Positions 1-10,954 of a stretch of 64,000 nt of DNA are shown one piece after another; within the stretch, counting starts at the first letter, position 1, and each line of letters opens with the position of its first letter. The translations under genes and the position numbers were made by a program. The stretch spans positions 3,968,001 to 4,032,000 of the forward strand of contig NC_092407.1 of the NCBI RefSeq assembly GCF_009017415.1, given 5' to 3'. The notes beneath the pieces are model-generated. The model was not told where the DNA came from. It searched no databases and saw only the letters and a list, made by a program, of their open reading frames with translations. This DNA is from Aspergillus flavus (lineage: Eukaryota; Ascomycota; Eurotiomycetes; Eurotiales; Aspergillaceae).

Positions 1-722
1 TCAAATTGTAGAACGTATGGGCAGATGTTACAGAGCCACGAATCCACCAATGTCATAGTCAGTCCTCGGTTCCTTGACGCTAGGAGAGAGGTATACAGCC
101 TTGACAGGAAAGAAGATATAGACCTGGGCAATATCGTTGTGAGTGTTGCCGCTCCTTCTGTTGAGAATGTCGAATTTGGTGCCTGGCCACCCGTCTAGCA
201 AGTCTCGGTATGGATTCTAGTTGAAGGTTCAAGCTGTATCTTGATGATGTGCCAAAATTACGCTACAATGATGCTCATCGTCTGCATATGCGTCGCCTAC
301 TCATGGCGAACGAAAAGCACAGCAGATATCCCGCCAACAACGTTACTATCGTGACACCTTACCAAGCCCAAACAGGCTGTGCGTATCCGTCAGTCCATGC
401 AGGGGAAGGAGTCAAAAGTCGTACTATACGACTGGTAATATCAAGCGCGGACGCCCTCTCTGATACGGGGTTCACTGTCGATGAGCGTCGAGCCACTATG
501 GGGTTGACTAGAATGACAGATGTTATGATCAATTCGCTGCCGGAATCTGTCAGAATTCGTCTAAAAGCCGTCCCCTCGGGGCGGTACAATTATCTAGGGG
601 AAAGGATCAACTTGAAGATGCTATACCTACGCGGGTTTATGTCGTGGGCGCAGAGTAAGAGTGATCTGCGCACGGTATTCTCGAGGGGACATGCAGTAGC
701 TGTTCTTGCCTCGGCTTTTTGA
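1..722 (+). pseudogene. C-terminal relic of a superfamily 1 (DNA2/UPF1-like) helicase
   Basis: An open stretch from about 228 to 722 carries the end of an SF1 helicase core. NNVTIVTPYQAQ (near 337-372) resembles the motif before strand exchange in UPF1/ZNFX1-type helicases. TGFTVDERRATMGLTR (near 463-510) resembles the GF..d.RRlNVaLTRA motif VI region. Motif V, usually a (D)SFQG(E)E stretch, is not visible and the spacing between the motifs is compressed. A second open stretch at 1-198 is in another frame and could be an upstream exon or a frameshifted part. The window edge cuts the 5' side. No ATG start is needed for this reading, and the 3' tail after motif VI is unfamiliar. I read it as a decayed gene or the last exon of a diverged one. 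Family assignment is moderate; pseudogene status is inferred from missing motifs. Confidence 0.45.
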
Positions 723-1190
723 ATTTCTATTGGTAGCCTGCACACACGCGTGTCGGGTCTGGCTTTGGGTGTGGCGAAGCGATGAAGGAGGATGTAGGTA
801 TTGAAAAGATGGAAGGTTTTTCTAGCAGGATGGAGCTGAAAATGACGCGGATTGGTAACTGTGGTTTCCTTAAGGTGAAGAGGGACAACCACTACGTGGA
901 AAGTTGGACTTTGCCGTAGAGTATCGGTCGATACAATTGCATCTTGTAACTCAATTGAACCAACCTGCAAGTATAGAATATATTTCTAGTCTACATACAC
1001 AAGGAGAAATGTCTCACTGAAGCTACAATCTTGATCTTCACTCTCGCGATGCTGAGTCAGAACCTTTTCCTTACTAAATTAAATAGAATCAGATCCTTTC
1101 CTTCTACGGAATCCAACCAGGCAAATCTCGAACCCACCTCGTAGTCCCCTCAACCGCGACGACAGACGAAGAAAATAGGCTGCAGGCGCC
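723..1190. other. Intergenic, promoter of the cation exchanger
   Basis: No coding signal is seen. The last 120 bases are rich in C and A with short pyrimidine runs, as is usual before a fungal start codon. Confidence 0.4.
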
Positions 1191-2355
1191 ATGGACTGGG
1201 ATAAATTACTATTCAATGCAGCGGTGTTTGTTGCTGGAGTATTCATGCTGGATTATGGCGCTGATAAGTTCATTGACCACACCGTCATTATCGGCCAGCG
1301 TCTGGGAGTGTCCCAGACCCTTATTGCTGTACTGACTGCCGGTGCTGAATATGAGGAGGTATGTATATATATATATATATACGGTGGGATATTCTTTTGT
1401 TCCTAAGTCCCTAACACTGTATTGGCTACAGCTTGCCGTAGTCGTTGCGGCAGTCCTGCAAAAGCAGTCGCCACTTGCACTAGGGAATGTGATGGGCTCC
1501 ACCATCTCGAATATCCTAGGCGCCTTTTCCCTTGGCCTTTTACTCCACCCTGGGCCGATAGCTTTCGATCAGAGTGCCAAGGTATATACAGCGTTGCTTC
1601 TATCGATCACAACCGCTTTCTACATCCTGACTTACTTCAACATGTTGAACAAAATCACTGGTGGCGTACTAGTGGCCATCTTTCTAATGTATATCATATG
1701 TACTTGCTATGCAATTCATAAAGGAGCGATGGAACCTCCAGAAGCATCTGACAGCGACAGCGACAGCGATGATGATGCCAGCGATGATGAGCATTCTTAT
1801 TCCACGTCCAGACCACAAGACAGTAGAGTGCAAGATGAGTCGGAAACATCTCCTCTTCTTACACATGAAGAGGCCCTTGTTGCTAAGAAGAGCGCTCCAC
1901 GCTCACTTTTCTATCATATCTCCCAACTCGTCATGGGCCTGTTAACGCTCACCATCTCTGGTTATCTGTTGTCACGCAGTGCATCGGTAATTGCAGATTG
2001 TTTTCATCTCTCTGGGACTGTTGTCGGCCTCACAGTGGTGTCATTCGCTACTACGTTGCCGGAAAAGATGGTTGCCATCATCAGCGGCTCTCGTGGACAC
2101 AGTGGCATTGTGGTAGCCAGCACAGCAGGAAGCAATATTTTCCTTCTTACTCTGTGCGCCGGTGTTATTGCTCTTGCTGGGCTCTCAGCGGATAAAAGTG
2201 ACCACGTCCTGCTCTTCGAACTCCTTTTTACCTGGATCTCATCCGTGATGCTCTTTCTGGCGGTCTTTGTCCGCGCAGATCGTGCCGTAGGCGCTCTGTT
2301 CCTGGTGATGTATGTGGCTTTCTTGATCCTTGAGTTTACTGTGTATAGAAGATGA
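1191..2355 (+). CDS. Sodium/calcium exchanger family membrane protein (CaCA)
   Basis: Two exons, 1191-1358 and 1432-2355, give 363 aa. The 73-nt intron holds an (AT)n run and a CTAAC branch point. The protein should exchange Ca2+ or another cation across an internal membrane. The CaCA family has two inverted alpha repeats. Here repeat 1 runs TAGAEYEE (exon 1 end) into LALGNVMGSTISNILGAFSL, and repeat 2 is SFATTLPEKMVAIISG followed by IVVASTAGSNIFLL. Repeat 2 keeps the usual TxLPE and GSNIF signatures. Repeat 1 has GAEYEE where many members have GTSLPE, and the intron falls exactly after it. About ten hydrophobic segments flank a cytoplasmic loop of roughly 70 residues with a run of Ser-Asp pairs, a plausible Ca2+-sensing or phosphorylated region. 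Start: the first ATG, followed immediately by a hydrophobic helix. Ion specificity cannot be read from the sequence. Confidence 0.88.
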
Positions 2356-4533
2356 GTGTAACATATCGAAGAATCATGTACATACAACGGGTCTGGTGTG
2401 CAAGACATTCAAGCGGATGACATGCAATCTACATTGATACAAACTGGGGTTGATACGCAGCATGCCCCCTTTATATCAACAACTGCGTTCTTCGTTCATT
2501 CAACTCAACCATTCCCACCCTTACATTATAAGAAATCGTATTAATACTTCGTATGTGACATTACCCATGACCTGAATCAATATTCACCTTCTAGAGGAAA
2601 TCGAAGATAATTCGAAAGGATGTGGGTGGCGTCCCGACTTTGCCTTGTGAAACGTTGGAGCAATGTCATCCAACAACGACAATCTCAGCTAAGAAGCAAC
2701 CGCTGATTTGACACTTGTATCCTGTGTACAAAACGAAGTAGCGCTTAAATGGCTCACGAATAATAGTGTATGTGACTGAATATGCTGTCCTCCTTACGCT
2801 ATGGTCTTTAGCCTTGGTAGTGCATGCTATGGGATGCTGGACGTCAATTAACGATCGAAACAGGAAAGTCTTTCCCACTTAGTACTACACTTTGCCGCAA
2901 CATGTCTCACTGCAGAGTTGATAGACAAACCAGAACCGTGGTAAGCAAGCTCCTAAGGCTGGGCAAGGCTGTTGCTCAGCGGTGAGCCTAAGCCACTGCA
3001 ACGTTTACGGGGGTTAGTAACACTAAGCACGTAATAAGCCAGGCTATTACTGTGACACGCTCAAGACTTGAGCGCAGAAAGTGCCACAAGCTTGCCGGTT
3101 TCCTTTCCTACTCGTTCACGTTTGGAATCACTGCCCTCAATTCCGGGTACTGAGGTGCTGCCCCCGAGTGTGCCTGCATCTGTACAATTCCTTTTGTGAC
3201 TTGACACGCATATTAGGTAAAGGCTTCCTTGTCTTTGAAGGGATGTCGAGATCAGTGTATTGTCTTTCAGTTGCAACCCTTGAACTATGGTTCACTATTA
3301 GCATGCTCTAGGGCTGTGGATTGGAGTGCATGCGAGGTCATTCTTGAGATCGACTTTAGCTGGAATCCTGGTAATGGATTATATCACGCCTCTTTCTATT
3401 CAAACCAAAGTAAAACGAGCCTTTTCGGGTGGGTTAGCAATTGGTATGATACAGACATGAAAGGGCAAGGGCCTCTACATGTTTGCTAAAGGGTTAAAGG
3501 TCAGGGAGAACGAGGCACACACAATTAGCTACTAGCAATATGAATATGCGCCGGTGAAAACATGGGCTCTTTGGGGTCAGAAGAACAGTGGGGCTGAGAA
3601 AGCGGAATCCCTAGATCATATAATAATGAGGCGAGCATTAGAGACAGAGCGCATCCGGGTTACACTGCTTTAGTTCGGATAAGCTAGTTAGCAAATTTTA
3701 GAAGAGGGTGGCTGTGTTTTGAGTAGACGTCCTTTTAGTCCGCGATATCACCTGCAGGACGATTATATGTAATCTGTGGTTATGATTGGGGCTTACACTG
3801 ATTTAGACTATGGTATATGTGAGAGTTATTTCCCGCTTCCAGATATAGTCTCTATACCGCATATGGGTCTCGGTCTTATTACTACTTGACCTGCAGCAAG
3901 TTCCGCATTTGCTTTGTGTGTCGGGGAGGTCTTTGAAATCTCAAATTCAGGGCCCTAGATTAGAAAATCGCTCGCGTTGTACGTATAGAGCGAAGTAGAA
4001 TGATCTATGGTGCATCTAGCCTTGAACATATAAATCGGAGAAACTCAGAGCAGAGTAGTGATAGTAAACTAACGACAATTCCGAGATCCATGGCTTGTGC
4101 AACTATCTATACCAGCATGTGCATTATTACTGTGGTTGAGTGCGGGTTGGTATGATACTGTATCGACCTTGAATTCATGAAGGACGTTGAGCGATGAGGT
4201 TACTCGATAACAGACACTAGAGTAGGAGACCTCTAGCATTTCACTACCATTGGCTGCCCTGAACGGCCTACATTAGCCTCTCCAATAACAGGCCTTGAAG
4301 TGCTCCGAGAATCCTAGCCCACTGCTTCATCCGCGCGAGATGAAGAATCCTCGAGTAAGGTTTATGATTGATCGAGGCTCGAGGTCAAGGGACTTGAGTG
4401 GCAATCGTTCTATAAGTATGACCCGATTGACCTTCGACATGGCAGTATCCGTTCACCTCCGAGGTCTTCTATATTTTGGTCCCTGAATGTACTGTTTCTT
4501 TATCATTGGAGTACCTTCTCAAGTATCCTGAAG
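2356..4533. other. 2.2-kb gene-free stretch
   Basis: Base composition is ordinary and stops are frequent in all frames. Short open frames (for example 3061-3276 minus, 3229-3489 plus) have no recognisable motif or splice pattern. I see no gene, repeat or RNA here. The last 200 bases are the likely promoter of the C2H2 gene. Confidence 0.4.
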
Positions 4534-5252
4534 ATGTGGTCCCATGAGAAGCACAACTTGAGTGAGCCCACTCTCTTTCATTTAGAAGAGGACTCAGTCA
4601 ATCAGGATATGGAATATCATCAAGTCACTATACCATTTGACAGAGCCGGATATGAGAATGCAGAGCAAACTCCCACCCCAACAAAACTTATCGCAAACAA
4701 TTATTTCCTCAATCCTGATGGAGCATCATATAGTCAAACTAGTCCGGAGCTCGCTGTGACCTCCTATGTTGACCCAATCCTCTTGACTACATCGGGTCAC
4801 CCTACCAACGCTCTGGGGTGCAATAGCACACAGACTATTTCCAACCAGGGCACCCATACCACCTATAGGGTGGAAGTCCTAGGTTTGCATGAACAAATAC
4901 GAGATTTTCCAATCATAATTGGAAATGACAGGTCTGCCCGTAATCGAAGTCTCTGTAGGGGACATAAAATGATTGAGCGCAAGTAAGTACTTGACTTTTT
5001 TTATTGATTCCAGTATATACCAAGTTATACGAAATTATATGCTCTAGCACTGACAGCGAGTACCCTAGGACATATCGCTGCGAATGGGCGGGATGTGCCT
5101 ATACTGGTGTCTTCAAGCGCAAGGAAGATTTGAAGCGGCATATATTTAGAATTCATGTTTCGCCGCGCTCATATCATTGCCCCGTGGTGACTTGCCGGAA
5201 GACGTTCAACAGGAATGATAATTTACAGAATCATCTAAGGCGGATACATTAG
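4534..5252 (+). CDS. Small C2H2 zinc-finger protein (two fingers)
   Basis: Exon 1 is 4534-4982. The donor GTAAGT at 4983 is followed by an acceptor at 5047 (65-nt intron) or 5056 (74 nt); both keep the frame into exon 2, which ends at 5252. The 31-nt alternative ending at 5013 does not keep the frame. The product is about 218 aa. The last 60 residues hold two adjacent C2H2 fingers, each with C-x4-C-x12-H-x4-H spacing: YRCEWAGC...LKRHIFRIH and YHCPVVTC...LQNHLRRIH. The wide Cys and His spacing is common in fungal regulators. The N-terminal 150 residues are polar, rich in Thr, Asn and Pro, and have no recognised domain. A DNA-binding nuclear role is inferred from the fingers. It lies 409 bp upstream of a Zn2Cys6 regulator on the same strand. 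The N-terminal start is the first in-frame ATG and is not independently supported. Confidence 0.7.
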
Positions 5253-5660
5253 ACGATATTTGTTTTGGATTGGGTATGTTATGCTCATATTTGATGATTA
5301 GGGACCGCAAAGTCTCATAGATTGCGCCTTTAGTGATAGAAATGGAAGATTATATGCCTGTTTACTGCATGTTTACAATGCAAAATGCCCGTAATTTCAG
5401 TGAATTGATGAGCACGGCATACTAAGTGGTATCCCAAAGGTCTTTTAAAGCATTGAGATGCATATATATAACTTAGGGCTTGGTGATTGGACGAAGGTGT
5501 GGGGCACGGAGTCCTCATCCACCAATCGGAAAATGGGGTATTACCACCCGGAATGTTCCATGAGAACGATTCCGAGGTAGTCCGTACGAAATAGACGCTC
5601 TTCCCCAGATTCTCGGCAACCCCGTTCATATTACTTTATCGCAAAGATAACCAGTCCATC
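5253..5660. other. Intergenic between two regulator genes
   Basis: No coding signal. It should hold the terminator of the C2H2 gene and the promoter of the Zn2Cys6 gene. Confidence 0.35.
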
Positions 5661-8022
5661 ATGTCGGCACGTCGCCATCGATCTGCAGTTGCATGTCAGC
5701 ACTGCCGCCAGCGTAAAGTGCGCTGCAGCTTTACGGTTACTGGCGTACCATGTATTGGTTGTACGCAAGACGGTACCGAGTGTATTATCCCGCAAGGAAA
5801 AGCGCAAACAACGTAAGCTTTGAACGCCACGCCATGCTTAGAATACCCACGACCTTGTAAGTAGGTACAATGAGCTGAACGTGATTAGACCTCGGATCCG
5901 TCAAGTTGTACCTCATATACGCCAAAATGGTCCGGAGAACAGCCCTCGGATTGCGGAGGGGTCTCGCAGGTCGATGCCACCCCGGCCTTCTGCTTCAACA
6001 GATACGTTCACCATTGCACCAATTACCCCACAGATAGAGCGCCCCAGGTCAGTAGGGGGTACCAATGATGTCAATACTTCGCCAGAAGAGAACAGAAGTC
6101 TCGATGAGGAACGCACTGGGGCAGAGATTGCAACTGCCGCCCTAGGGAGAAACAGGAGAGCGGGCCAGGCGCCATTTTATACTGGTTTGTGCTTAAGGAC
6201 TTGGGATACCCCAAACGTTGACATAACTGACTTTTGAGCAGGCGAGTCTCCGGGCTTCGGAAGTGTACTGGACTTATGCTCGCCACCACAACAACCTGTT
6301 CAACGGCATATCTTGCTTCAACCTAAAAGATCGATTCCGCTGTCTGCTGAGGACCGCGAATACCTTCAGTATAAAGGCGTCTTTAACCTACCTCGGAGTG
6401 ATACGTGCGACGAGCTTCTCCGCGCATATTTCCATCACGTGCATCCTATCGTACCAGTTGTTGATGCGACCTCAGTGCTCAGCTCTTATCCCAGTGGGGA
6501 AAGTAATCAATGTAACCTCCTGTTGCTATGGAGCATGTTTTTTGTTGCAGCAAATGTATACCAAACCTCTTGGCTCAATAAGCCATTCTACTAATGCTGA
6601 TTGTAGTATATATCCACCGATACATGGAAGCAGGAGGGCTACTCATCAAGAAAGGCAATGAAATACGATATGTACTCTCGTGCCACGGTAAGTATTCCGC
6701 TGGTTGTACTTCCATTGAGTACATCATTATTGATTTGACTAACTTGAGTGGTAAACCTCCAGTGTATGCATCATATCAGTGGCGAAACAGACAACACTGT
6801 TCTATTACAATCGGCTCTTCTTCTGGGATTCTACCACTCAGAGGTAGATCTGCATATGAAACCGTGGTATTGGACTGGCACCGCAATTAGTCTTTGCCAG
6901 ATCATGGGTTTACATCGCTGCCCATCTTCGGCCTGGTCGGATTCCTCAATCCCCGAAAGGCAGCAGCGTCTGTGGCGTCGTCTTTGGTGGAGTTGCTTTT
7001 TTCGAGATCGTTGGCTGAGTCTTACAATGGGCAGACCCCTCAGGATCGACCTGCGTGACTGCGACACAGTAATGCCATCTTCCGTCGACATGCTGAGCGA
7101 CATGACCGGATTACCAGAAGCAGTGGCCAGTGCTTACATTCCAACCGATTTGCCACGATTGGCGGACTGTTGGGTGACGATGATTCATTTGAGCAAACTC
7201 CTAGGTGACGTCCTCAGTTTAAGCTACCGGCCTCTTGGGCCTCACCCATCGCTTCAGCAGGTAGAAGCAACCGAGACAGAAATCCTACTATTTCAATTCC
7301 CGGACAACTCCGACGCAGACCGAAGTCGCCTGGCCACTTTTTATATGTATCATCTACAGTTGCACTACCAGTTCGTATTGGTCTGACCCGCATATTCGAG
7401 TGAACTTCTAATCATGACAGAGCTTTACTCATTACATTCTATCGCCCTTATATCACCAAGGTGCCAGAAGGGCTACCAGTGGCCCAGCAACAGGCGTGGC
7501 GAAGTCAAATACGAAACAAAATGGACGCCGCTGCCCTACAAACGAATTCTATTGTCGATAACCTGGCTCGTGAAAAGCTGCTAGAATTCGGCGGTCCAAT
7601 GACGTACGTTCCTTGTCTCTCCTCCTACTAATGAATCTTACCACTGATTTTCATGTAGACCTCCATTACTGGTACCAGCTATGCAAGTTCATCTCCTCAA
7701 CTGCAAGTCGTCCGATGGTTTTATTCGGCGACTGGGCCTTAACAAGCTGGAATTGTGTATGATGATCTTAGAGCAGATGCAGCACACATATCCATCTGCC
7801 TCCATATTTCGAGGCATCTTCCTCGGAGCTATACGTCAAGTCTTCCCTGACTATATGGTTCAACCATCCAAGCCAGGGACAGCGGCCCCTGAGTATCCTA
7901 TCCTGCAGGATGCTCCTCTTGATGACCCAGCCGCGTCCATGGTGATCAGCGACGATGTCATTGGAGCACTTATGGATGAGGCGTCTACCTATAATTTCTG
8001 GGAGACATTTAGTTGGATGTAA
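5661..8022 (+). CDS. Zn2Cys6 transcription factor, AmdR/CTF1-like
   Basis: Seven exons can be joined in frame: 5661-5812, 5889-6184, 6242-6555, 6607-6687, 6763-7370, 7421-7603, 7659-8022; introns are 50-76 nt, most with CTRAY branch points. The fifth donor is GTTCGT, chosen because it joins YQ to ALLITFYRPYI, the usual fungal_trans sequence. The product is 665 aa. Residues 12-41 form the binuclear zinc cluster with spacing C-x2-C-x6-C-x8-C-x2-C-x6-C. After a Pro/Ser-rich linker, the fungal-specific regulatory domain starts near LSAEDREYLQYKGVFNLP and YFHHVHPIVPVVDA, continues through RRLWWSCFFRDRWLSLTMGRP, and ends after exon 6. This layout is that of AmdR and CTF1 (relatives of FarA/FarB), which control nitrogen-source or fatty-acid/cutin use. 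The exact target pathway is not shown by the sequence. It converges on the acyl-CoA dehydrogenase fusion gene, 155 bp away. Confidence 0.88.
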
Positions 8023-8177
8023 ATAGAATTACGTTGCAAGACGAAGTTGTCGTGTATCATATACGCTATAATGGCCATTCTAATCGTAACAATGTTCATT
8101 CTAATTAGATAAACGCAAATCTATTGACAAGACAAATCTCTAAGCTCTATATACAGACAAGGACAAACTCTACATAA

Positions 8178-10122
8178 TCACAGAAGGGCAATTCCCGTGA
8201 AAGCCCGGTAGTCATCTGAATGGATCTTCTCCTTATGACTCCCATCCAAGTTGCAGCGATAAATGTTGCCGCCGAGATCGGTAAGATAGATGTGACCGTT
8301 ACCGAGGTCCAGCTTCAGGCCAATCGCTTCCTTCAAATGCTTTGTCAACATCTCGTACTTCTTATCAGATTTGATCGGTACCGGAAGACCAGACTCATCC
8401 AGCTGTGCCTTGAACAGCGCGTTACCCAGCGGAACCTCACCGCGATCCGTCCAGTAGAGTGTGTTAGACTTCTCATCCAGCTCGAGATCAATCGGCTCCG
8501 GGAGGTCACCCAGCACCAGCTGAATATCGTCTCTTGAGGCTCCCGACTGTCCCTCAGGGGTGGCGATATTGGCACAGAAGATGCGACCCTTTCCGCTCTT
8601 TGAAGGCCCCTTCTGTGTCCAGTAGAACTTGCCCAGGCCAGGAGCTACAGTGATACCAACGCACCAGTCGGAAACTGCATTGTCTTTCGCATCCTTCGAG
8701 TCACTTCTGTCGACCACAGCCTCGAGATCGGATCCATCATAACCACAGCGCCAGACGCGGCATCCTTCACGGTCGCAGAAGTAGACCTTCTGCGCCTCGG
8801 CATCGATCGTTAGTTGTTTCGGAGTGTTGACTCTGCCTTGAGGGACTACCGTCTGGATACTACTGCCGTCCAGGTTGGCGGAATAGACTGCGCCATCATC
8901 CTTGCCGGGTACGCCCATGCAAGTCCAGAACATCCGGCTGGTTGTAGTGTCCACGGCAATGCCATCAGGTAGAGACTGATTCGGTACAAGGACTTTCTGG
9001 ATCTTTCCATCTGAGGACAGTTTCAGTACCTCACCCGATGTGGTGGTAGGGTTGGCGGTGGAGAGTCCAATGTCCAGAACCAATAATTCCGGCGCTGTGG
9101 TCTTGTCGTCCACGATATCTTTCTTGTCTTCGACCGGAGAGTAAAGACCACCCTTAGGAGACTTATTACCCAGCTTGCCGTCATCCAGATAGTTCCGCTT
9201 CAGGAAGTCAACGGTCTTCTCTGGCGAGAGTCCGCGCTCCTGAACATAATGACCTTCAATAAAAGCAACGGTATCCAAACCAACCTCTGCAAGGACAAAC
9301 ATCAGTAATGCTCCAAACCCAGAAAACCGGAACCAACTCACGATCCATAGTCTTACACGGCAAATTCCGCGGCTTAATAAACATCTCAGTCCACATAGAA
9401 TCAATCTCCTCAGGGACAGAAACCCCCTCGGCCAAGATGGTCAAAACCTCCCTCTTAACAGCAGCCCACAGCCTATTAAAGATAAACCCAGTAGACTGTT
9501 TCCTCGCCACATAAGGCAAGGTAGCAGCCTCCTTTGACCTCTCAACCATAAACGGGAAGACGCCCTCATCCGTATATCCATCCGTCATAAGTTCAACAAT
9601 CATGCAACCCGGGGGCATATAATAATGCATATTGAGGATGCGGGCCTTAGTCGCGTCGGACACTTTCTCGATCATCTCCGACGATTTGTACGAGGATGAA
9701 TTCGATGCGAGGATACAATCCTCCGGCGCGAGGGCCTCCAGTTCGGCGAATGTGGCGATCTTCAGCTCAAGCTTCTCGGGAACAGCTTCGATGACTAGCC
9801 AGGCGTTTGAGACGGCATCTTCCATATCTTGGTGTGCGGAGTATTTCCCGGGCTTTTGGCCTGTTTTCTGTGCGTATGAATCGACGTTCTCTTCGATGTA
9901 TGCTAGGCCGTCGGCGCGTTGTTGTTCGCTTGGGTCGCGGATGCGGACTTCGTAGCCGGCGGAGGCCCAGATGCATCCTGTTTGGAAAATGAAACGTTAG
10001 TGCTTGGATGTACTCGCATTTTGGTTAAGTTGCATACCTATGCGACGTCCAAGTACGCCCGCACCGAGAACGACAACCGGGCGGCTGCGGTAATTCTGGG
10101 GTGGTTGCCAGGTTAACTGCAT
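8178..10122 (-). CDS. 3-hydroxyacyl-CoA dehydrogenase fused to a YWTD-type beta-propeller
   Basis: Three exons: 10122-10038, 9977-9342 and 9286-8178, giving 609 aa. Residues 1 to about 290 are a 3-hydroxyacyl-CoA dehydrogenase. They show the NAD-binding VVVLGAGVLGRRIG followed by an Asp at the end of strand 2 (VRIRD), the Ser-rich ASNSSS segment, MHYYMPP carrying the catalytic-His position of the family, an E in MIVEL, and QSTGFIFNRL with the family Asn. The C-terminal dimer domain follows after intron 2 (VGLDTVAFIEGHY). From about residue 305 to the end there are five or six repeats of the LDL-receptor class B type: RMFWTCMG, KVYFCDREG, KFYWTQKG, LYWTDRGE, HIYLTDLGGNIYRCNLDG. These should form a six-bladed propeller. 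No signal peptide or terminal targeting tripeptide (ends ALL) is seen. The acyl substrate is unknown. The intron 2 junction makes Q-V-G, matching the family. It is divergent from the cytochrome b5 reductase gene. Confidence 0.85.
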
Positions 10123-10954
10123 TGTGATGTATGATAGAAAGAGTAGATGCGAGTCTGTTGTAACACAATAGTAATGTATTCAATTAGAGATGTATGGAAT
10201 ATCCAAGTGAATGAGCCACAACTAAAGCAGGCGAGCATCCCTGTATTTGTACAAGATTCGGCATCCCGGGGCCGATCCCACTAACTTTGATAATCAAGGA
10301 AACGCTTTCATAGTACAGATCAAACACATGGTGACAGCAGTATCGGACTCCGGCCCGAGAAAAAGCCACCAAATCGGCGAGTGGTGCGGCATTAACCTGC
10401 TTCCTGCCGTGGAATTCCATCTTCGGGCCACGGAAACAGTCGCAGTGCCACTGCTATCACTGCTAAGTAAGCCCTCCTAAAAAGTCCCAAAAGCCGCGGA
10501 ATAGAGCCACGCTACTAATGCAGTGCAGATCGTTTTAGCGGTCTAAGACAAGTCCCACTAAGCAAGGCTTGTTTCGGCATTGATTCGGAATGCCGAATAT
10601 CCTGTGTCAGTATCCCGTGGCGTTGAGTGGAGACGGGTTGCCGAGGTTGCGTTACCTCGGAAAGACCCACTTAGGGCTGGCTGCGGAAATGAGGCATAAT
10701 GGCTCTACTATGCAGTGCATACCTTCCAATCAAAGTAAGACGGTAGATAAGCATTGAATTGGAAATGTTATTTTTGGTAAGTCGAGACTTAGTATAAAGG
10801 TCTTTGTTCATGGTCCAGATTTACTAAGGTTGTTCGAATGTTTAACTATCTACATTGCTTGCGCTCAGGTTAAAAGACCTGAAATTGCCTACTATACTCT
10901 TCACCTTGTTTGTTGCTCGTTTATCATTAAGCCGGCATTGCGCCAATAGCGAAT
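10123..10954. promoter_or_regulatory. Divergent promoter with inverted CCTCGG elements
   Basis: This 832-bp spacer serves two genes that start outward from it. At 10641-10646 is CCGAGG and at 10655-10660 is CCTCGG, an inverted pair with 8 bases between. CCTCGG is the core site of FarA/FarB in A. nidulans (established knowledge). The pair lies 295 bp before the plus-strand ATG and 519 bp before the minus-strand ATG. Its function here is inference. Confidence 0.45.

Noticed and set aside
4983..5013. 31-nt intron in the C2H2 gene
   Set aside because: Too short for this fungus and does not keep the frame into the zinc fingers; the 65- or 74-nt choice does.
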